From JAQVOO01 sp964524755 (GTDB lineage Bacteria; Spirochaetota; Spirochaetia; Sphaerochaetales; Sphaerochaetaceae): a DNA stretch of 9,339 nt. The first letter of the stretch is position 1. The number at the start of each line of letters is the position of its first letter. The position numbers and the translations under genes were made by a program. The stretch is from positions 1 to 9,339 of the forward strand of contig CAZGDR010000060.1 in NCBI GenBank assembly GCA_964524755.1, read 5' to 3'. Of the stretch, positions 5,334 to 9,339 are shown piece by piece. The notes beneath the pieces are model-generated. The model worked only from the letters and a program-made list of their open reading frames with translations, made no database searches and was not told the DNA's origin.

Positions 5334-7199
5334 ATGAAGATAAATCATGAGCAAGAACTTTATAGTTCTAATATGAGGGTTCTTAATTCACTTGTTCCTG
5401 CGATGGTAAGTTGGGCTGAAGAACGAGAAGATTTCCTTGCGACCCTCCAAACGATAAGTGCTATGGCATTTGATATGGGAGCGCCTCGTTTTGATCCTGA
5501 ATGGTATGCGGGGAGTCGAGTGGAATATGTTGTTTCAAACATAATCACCAATGCAGGACTTCTTGCAGAATTCAAGAACGACGTTGGACCTCAATTACAG
5601 CCACAGCAACAAGCTTTACTAAAAACGTTAAGAAATAATCCTGCTTATTGGGCTTTTTATGAAGTGTCGAACACTTCACAATCTCAGTTTATAACCTGTG
5701 AAGTAACCCTTGACTCTTCAGAGACCATTCTTGTTCGTCACCTGAGGCAGAATATGGACGCTATTGATCTGTTTTCATACCGTCTCGTTCTGGTGTTTGA
5801 TAATGGTTCGTTTACACAAACCACGAATTTTCAACACTCTTACGCGTCTGTGGACAACGAATCTATGCTCTTTTACCTAACCGGTTTACAAAATGGAGCC
5901 CCTCTCGTTCTCAACTCAACTAGCATGACTAGGTGCATAAATAAGTATTACAGCGAAGTTGTTCTATTAGATTCAGTTGCTTTTGAAGAGAACACTATCC
6001 TAGGCCAAGATGTAATTGAGGTTCTCTGGGGGAACTACTTACTTCCTCCCAATTTTATACCCCGCCACATTCTTGGGCGCTGGCGGTATTCCAGACGGGG
6101 TAGCTTCCTTTGTATGGTGTATGACAAACCCGATAAGCAACTTTTACAACAAAAAGTGCCACCCCATCTTCGTCCCGCTGGAGGTAGAAACAGGAATGAT
6201 TGGAAGTTTCCAGAATACTTTGTATTATCATTGTTTATTGATCTAGAAGCGCGGCAATTGGCAGCCTATGCCAATACAAAAACAGCATGGCAGTTACTGT
6301 GTTTCCTCTTAGCCCCAGAGATTGCAGTTTTAGGGGGAGAAGGAAAACAAGCTGATTTTCGCGCATCTTTTCCAGTGTTGTCCGTTACTGCACAACTAGA
6401 AGACTTTACCTTCCCATGGTCGACATGGGAACCTCTATTGACTCCTCTAGCCCGAGAAATCTTGGATGAACCGCTAGAGATTTCCAAATCTCGAGCCGTT
6501 TTGCATGAGTATCTCGATAATGAAGATCATCGTTTTAATCTTGAGGCGCGTTGTTTACGAATGGATGTGAATCCTCTGCTTATTACAGAGCTAGCCCATG
6601 CGATTGAGGTTATCGAAGCTATGGATGACTCTGAACGCAATGCGTTTACCTTGACTTCTATTCCTGGAGATTTTGAGTTAGATGATTTTGCGCCTCCTTT
6701 AGAGGAAGAACTATCTGATTTAATGATCCCTTTGGAAGAGAGTGTTCTATTTTACCTCGATGTCCGTAATGCCTACCCATTGTTTGTTACATATACTCAT
6801 GGAACGTTCGTCGATGCGATCGAAGCTTCTAATTTGATAGAAAGTATCGATGATTTCTTTTATGAATTTTACATTTCTGATGATTTTCCCTATCCCGCTG
6901 TGATGAATTACCTTTTTCTCTTGTTTTTACATACTGGAAAGCAATGGATACCAGTACGCACATATGTGATAGAATTATTAAAATTTCTCTTCGCATTTGT
7001 AGAGTCAGAAGATGAAGAAGATGAAGAGGATGAAGCTGATATTCTTGTTGCGCAGTTGAGTCAGTTCTTCTATGACCAATTGTGTCACTTTGCATTAGTG
7101 GAATTACGAGAAGAACCCTCTGCTGAACAGCTGATATGGGGTACGTACGTAGTTCGCCCGACAGATTTCTTTTTTGCATTAATACACAATAGAGTGTAG
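5334..7199 (+). CDS. Large protein of unknown function (about 621 aa, acidic C-terminal part)
   Basis: I do not recognise this protein. It has no signal peptide and no long membrane helix, so it is probably cytoplasmic. The N-terminal 100 residues look helical. Residues 103-160 (from AYWAFYEV onward) look like a compact beta-rich segment that vaguely recalls regions of SEC-C-type proteins, but the SEC-C zinc motif is absent, so this is only an impression. The C-terminal third is rich in Asp, Glu, Phe and Tyr, and contains an acidic run encoded by a triplicated 9-bp unit. A short motif occurs twice: VLWGNYLLPPNF (from 230) and LIWGTYVVRPTDF (from 601), suggesting a possible duplicated element. 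I chose ATG 5334, with AAGGG at 5318-5322. A GTG at 5313 would add seven residues and lacks a ribosome binding site. DUF1349 follows after 36 bp on the same strand. The reading frame is long and undisturbed, so it is a real gene. Confidence 0.85.
   Translation: MKINHEQELYSSNMRVLNSLVPAMVSWAEEREDFLATLQTISAMAFDMGAPRFDPEWYAGSRVEYVVSNIITNAGLLAEFKNDVGPQLQPQQQALLKTLRNNPAYWAFYEVSNTSQSQFITCEVTLDSSETILVRHLRQNMDAIDLFSYRLVLVFDNGSFTQTTNFQHSYASVDNESMLFYLTGLQNGAPLVLNSTSMTRCINKYYSEVVLLDSVAFEENTILGQDVIEVLWGNYLLPPNFIPRHILGRWRYSRRGSFLCMVYDKPDKQLLQQKVPPHLRPAGGRNRNDWKFPEYFVLSLFIDLEARQLAAYANTKTAWQLLCFLLAPEIAVLGGEGKQADFRASFPVLSVTAQLEDFTFPWSTWEPLLTPLAREILDEPLEISKSRAVLHEYLDNEDHRFNLEARCLRMDVNPLLITELAHAIEVIEAMDDSERNAFTLTSIPGDFELDDFAPPLEEELSDLMIPLEESVLFYLDVRNAYPLFVTYTHGTFVDAIEASNLIESIDDFFYEFYISDDFPYPAVMNYLFLLFLHTGKQWIPVRTYVIELLKFLFAFVESEDEEDEEDEADILVAQLSQFFYDQLCHFALVELREEPSAEQLIWGTYVVRPTDFFFALIHNRV
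7008..7034 (+). repeat. Triplicated 9-bp coding microrepeat
   Basis: GAAGATGAA occurs three times in tandem (the third copy is GAGGATGAA), encoding the acidic run EDEEDEEDE in the large unknown protein. The unit is a multiple of three, so a copy-number change would alter the length of the acidic tract without a frameshift. Confidence 0.8.
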
Positions 7200-7235
7200 A
7201 CTGAGGAGCATTTTCAAAACTGATGGAGGTTTGTA

Positions 7236-7814
7236 ATGTTTAAACATGGTAAAGATTGGCATTGGCTCAATGAGCCCAAACACACCTGGGATGGTGAGAT
7301 CTTACGTCTGACTTGTGGGACTGAAACCGATTTTTGGCAGAGAACACATTATGGATTTAGGCGCGATAACGGGCACGCGCTCTTAACTACCGTAAACGAA
7401 GATTTTAGCTTCACAGTTCGCTGTCATTTTAAAGGAAACGCAGATTATGATCAGGCCGGAGTGATGGTGCGCATCGATTCTGACAATTGGATAAAATCAT
7501 CCATTGAGTATGAAAATGAATCATTTTCTCGTCTCGGTTCCGTAGTAACTAACCTCGGCTATTCAGATTGGGCAACAGAGGATATTGCCTCAACGGTGAA
7601 TACGATGTGGTATCGAGTTCAAAAACGGGGTCCAGACATTTTTATTGAAACTGCAGAAGACGGAAAGAATTGGGAGCAGATGCGCATTACTCACTTACAC
7701 GCCTTCAAGGGTACCCTAGATGTCGGTATTTACGCTTGTTCCCCTAAAAAGGGCGGGTGTGAGGTGACTTTTGACCACCTCACCATGGGACCTAATACGT
7801 GGGAAAAAGAGTAA
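7236..7814 (+). CDS. DUF1349 / COG3506 concanavalin-A-like lectin-fold protein
   Basis: A 192-aa protein matching the DUF1349 family (COG3506, named after yeast REE1, 'regulation of enolase 1'), a beta-sandwich fold related to LamG/concanavalin A lectins. Family hallmarks are the Trp-rich N-terminus (W8, W10, W18), TDFW...YGF (31-41), YDQAGVMVRID (71-81), W85-I-K, VVTNLGYSDW (103-112), YRV (126-128), DG-x-x-W (142-146) and GIYACSP (164-170). It spans the entire family length, with no signal peptide and no attached catalytic domain. GGAGG (7225-7229) sits six bases before ATG 7236. It lies 36 bp after the large unknown gene, probably co-transcribed, and ends 1 bp from the convergent dehydrogenase gene. 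Members are assumed to bind glycans or act in carbohydrate metabolism, but no biochemical activity is established to my knowledge. Confidence 0.92.
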   Translation: MFKHGKDWHWLNEPKHTWDGEILRLTCGTETDFWQRTHYGFRRDNGHALLTTVNEDFSFTVRCHFKGNADYDQAGVMVRIDSDNWIKSSIEYENESFSRLGSVVTNLGYSDWATEDIASTVNTMWYRVQKRGPDIFIETAEDGKNWEQMRITHLHAFKGTLDVGIYACSPKKGGCEVTFDHLTMGPNTWEKE

Positions 7815-7815
7815 T

Positions 7816-9000
7816 CTAATTAATGTTCTCAAAGGCGTCGGCAATAGTTTGAAACAGTTGTGGTGATAGATTGGAATCTTTCCATCCACTTGCTTTGTAA
7901 ATTATTTCACGACGCTTGAGTCCCTGTAAGCTTTCTAAAAATTGGCGGTCAGCTGGCCAAGGCTCACCTGAGCCATCCTTGGCAGTGAATGAGAGGGCCG
8001 CCAAATAAGCCCGTCCAATGGAAGACCAAGGTAAGCCCATATTCTGGGCTTGAATAATGATTCCCATGAGACGGTCATCGTAGTGTAATTTACGCGCTAA
8101 ATCACGACCTACCCTGAAGACAGTATCACCGAGAGCTCTATTTTTAAAACGTTCTAATAAATCATCAATATGGTCTTCAAGTGATTTTTGGTCTAAAACG
8201 GTGGGATAAGTCTGCAGTAATATCTGCATAGATTGAAGCATAGTAGCGCGTACCTGCGTACTCACAACAGAATCTTCCAATACCTCAGCTATCAGAGGTT
8301 TATCTGGATGGGCTTTATATCCGAGATAAGCCGCAGTGGCGTGACCTAAATTATGGATGAACAACTTACGATCACCGTAGGCGGCAATCGGACTCACTGG
8401 GTGCAAGTCTGTTATAGTTGGGATAGGGTTAAGAAAACCTTCCTTATCGACAATGAGTTCATTGTATGGTTCTGCACGCAGAACGAGAGGATTAGCGTTT
8501 GTCTGAATAGGCACCATCTTCCCAATACTCGTCTCTATAAGCCCTACATAGGCGTCAAAGGGGAAGTGGGGAGGGAGGTGGGGGAGGAGTAGCGTTTTTA
8601 CAAAAGTCGCAGCTTGGTGTATGTTCTCTGCCAGAATAATGTCGAGAGGATGGTGAGGCTTTTGAGAGTAGCGTGCTACTATAGCTTCTCCGAGTTGCTT
8701 GGCTATCGCTGGCCAAACATTTTTACCCACTGAGACTCCCATGAGATCAGTTGCTACAATGGCAGCATTCAGAAGCTCTTGGTTTGAGCCGTGGATAGCA
8801 GAAACCCCTGTAATGGGTAGTTTTTCAATTCCTTGACGGGAAATAGCCTCTACCACATATTGACCTTCTCGGTTCAATGCTTCAATTAGCTTTGTATCGA
8901 TATCGATAAAGGTCACCTTATAACCACTGCGGGCAAATACTTGTCCAATAAATGATCGGCCAATATTACCCGCTCCCCACTGTACAAATTGAGGTTGCAT
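7816..9000 (-). CDS. mtlD: Mannitol-1-phosphate 5-dehydrogenase family protein
   Basis: An NAD-dependent polyol-phosphate dehydrogenase of the MtlD family, which interconverts mannitol 1-phosphate and fructose 6-phosphate in the cytoplasm. Visible features, numbered from ATG 9000 (394 aa), are the Rossmann motif GAGNIGRSFIG at 9-19 and the acidic end of strand 2 (FIDID, 32-36). AEN follows at 124-126, and the polyol dehydrogenase signature K212-x4-N217-x2-H220 lies within DRKLFIHNLGHA. E. coli MtlD is about 382 aa and shows GAGNIGRGFIG and ERKLFTLNTGHA in the same places. The rest is more divergent, so substrate preference (mannitol phosphate or another hexitol phosphate) is inferred. ATG 9000 is preferred over GTG 9003 because AGGAG (9012-9008) is seven bases away. 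The ATG overlaps the TGA of the upstream kinase by one base, giving translational coupling. No mtlA PTS gene is in view. Confidence 0.85.
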   Translation of the reverse strand: MQPQFVQWGAGNIGRSFIGQVFARSGYKVTFIDIDTKLIEALNREGQYVVEAISRQGIEKLPITGVSAIHGSNQELLNAAIVATDLMGVSVGKNVWPAIAKQLGEAIVARYSQKPHHPLDIILAENIHQAATFVKTLLLPHLPPHFPFDAYVGLIETSIGKMVPIQTNANPLVLRAEPYNELIVDKEGFLNPIPTITDLHPVSPIAAYGDRKLFIHNLGHATAAYLGYKAHPDKPLIAEVLEDSVVSTQVRATMLQSMQILLQTYPTVLDQKSLEDHIDDLLERFKNRALGDTVFRVGRDLARKLHYDDRLMGIIIQAQNMGLPWSSIGRAYLAALSFTAKDGSGEPWPADRQFLESLQGLKRREIIYKASGWKDSNLSPQLFQTIADAFENIN

Positions 9001-9339
9001 CACTGTACTCCTACTGATTTTCTATACGCTTCAACTACTGGTTCCAATAACGATGCTTTTTCGCCAAGCTTGTCCTCGTGGTAGGTTCCACCATGATAGG
9101 TACAAGTATAACCACCTGAGGCAGCTCCCCATGCACAAAGGTCAAGCATGTCAATCGCCCCATTTTTGTCTTGCAGTTGTTTTTTGGCAATAGCAACCAG
9201 GACTCCACCTACAAAGTTATCACCACAACCGGTTGTATCTTTGCGCAGGGAGGGGTCTTTAGCCATCAGCTCATCCATGTATAGACTCACTGGCATGTGA
9301 CTTATCTCTTGCTTTCGGATAAGAGAACCACCTGACCAA
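9000..9339 (-). CDS. PfkB/ribokinase-family sugar kinase, C-terminal part (partial)
   Basis: The minus-strand frame is open from the right edge of the window to a TGA at 9002-9000, giving about 112 residues of the C-terminus; the start lies outside. The visible start at Met (9296) is internal, because the frame continues upstream as WSGGSLIRKQEISH. The PfkB signature 2 is present as DTTGCGDNFVGG (from the Asp encoded near 9239). Its second Asp is the expected catalytic base, and Cys replaces the usual Ala of DTxGAGD. Helices typical of the ATP-binding end follow, then a Gly-rich segment (CAWGAASGGYTCTYHGG). The family phosphorylates sugars such as ribose, fructose, fructose phosphate or ketodeoxygluconate; which one cannot be told from this end. 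Its stop overlaps the start of the MtlD-type gene (TGATG), so the two products are made together and may act in sequence. Confidence 0.88.
   Translation of the reverse strand, partial: WSGGSLIRKQEISHMPVSLYMDELMAKDPSLRKDTTGCGDNFVGGVLVAIAKKQLQDKNGAIDMLDLCAWGAASGGYTCTYHGGTYHEDKLGEKASLLEPVVEAYRKSVGVQ
9008..9012 (-). promoter_or_regulatory. Shine-Dalgarno site of the MtlD-type gene
   Basis: AGGAG lies inside the end of the kinase coding sequence, seven bases before ATG 9000 but only four before GTG 9003. This decides the start in favour of ATG and gives the one-base TGATG overlap with the kinase stop. Confidence 0.6.

Noticed and set aside
6829..7179. Minus-strand ORF of 116 codons inside the large unknown gene
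   Set aside because: It is a shadow of the long plus-strand frame. Its composition (runs of HLLHLL) arises from the acidic repeat read backwards.
1..9339. Mobile element, phage, CRISPR, toxin-antitoxin or defence system
   Set aside because: No transposase, integrase, spaced repeats, terminal inverted repeats or recognisable defence domains were found on either strand. All recognised genes are ordinary metabolic, transport or regulatory families.

Overview
The window looks like a compact bacterial chromosome segment: moderate-to-low GC as judged by eye, strong AGGAGG-type ribosome binding sites on most genes, and very short intergenic gaps. No rRNA, tRNA, CRISPR array, transposase, integrase or phage gene is visible. 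The gene mix (LacI-type regulator, ribulose-phosphate epimerase, PfkB kinase, MtlD-type dehydrogenase, PAP2 phosphatase) would fit a sugar-fermenting anaerobe. A spirochaete such as a Sphaerochaeta or Treponema relative is my tentative guess. It rests on overall resemblance only, not on a diagnostic marker.

Layout, left to right. (1) The C-terminal tail of an unidentified gene (1-56, +) is followed by a LacI/RbsR-like repressor (76-1080, +). (2) Convergent to it, 7 bp away, is a stand-alone GyrI-like ligand-binding protein (1088-1552, -). (3) A divergent promoter region with an inverted repeat leads into a PAP2 phosphatase and an L-ribulose-5-phosphate 4-epimerase (1657-3065, +). (4) Convergent to that pair, 6 bp away, is an EamA/DMT transporter followed by a two-domain nucleoside-diphosphate-kinase-like protein (5222-3072, -). 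(5) Divergent from the transporter is a large unrecognised protein of about 621 residues followed by a DUF1349/COG3506 lectin-fold protein (5334-7814, +). (6) Convergent to that, 1 bp away, is an MtlD-family polyol-phosphate dehydrogenase translationally coupled to an upstream PfkB-family kinase that runs off the window (9339-7816, -).

Carbohydrate metabolism is the common theme at both ends and in the middle: LacI regulator, AraD epimerase, and kinase plus dehydrogenase. These genes sit in separate transcription units, and only the kinase-dehydrogenase pair is visibly coupled. I see no single integrated new system. The least explained parts are the 621-residue protein with its DUF1349 partner, and the two-domain NDK protein, in which one half has lost its catalytic residues and the other keeps them but carries large insertions. 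A further architectural trait is that all three convergent gene pairs are separated by 7 bp or less, with no space for conventional terminators between them.
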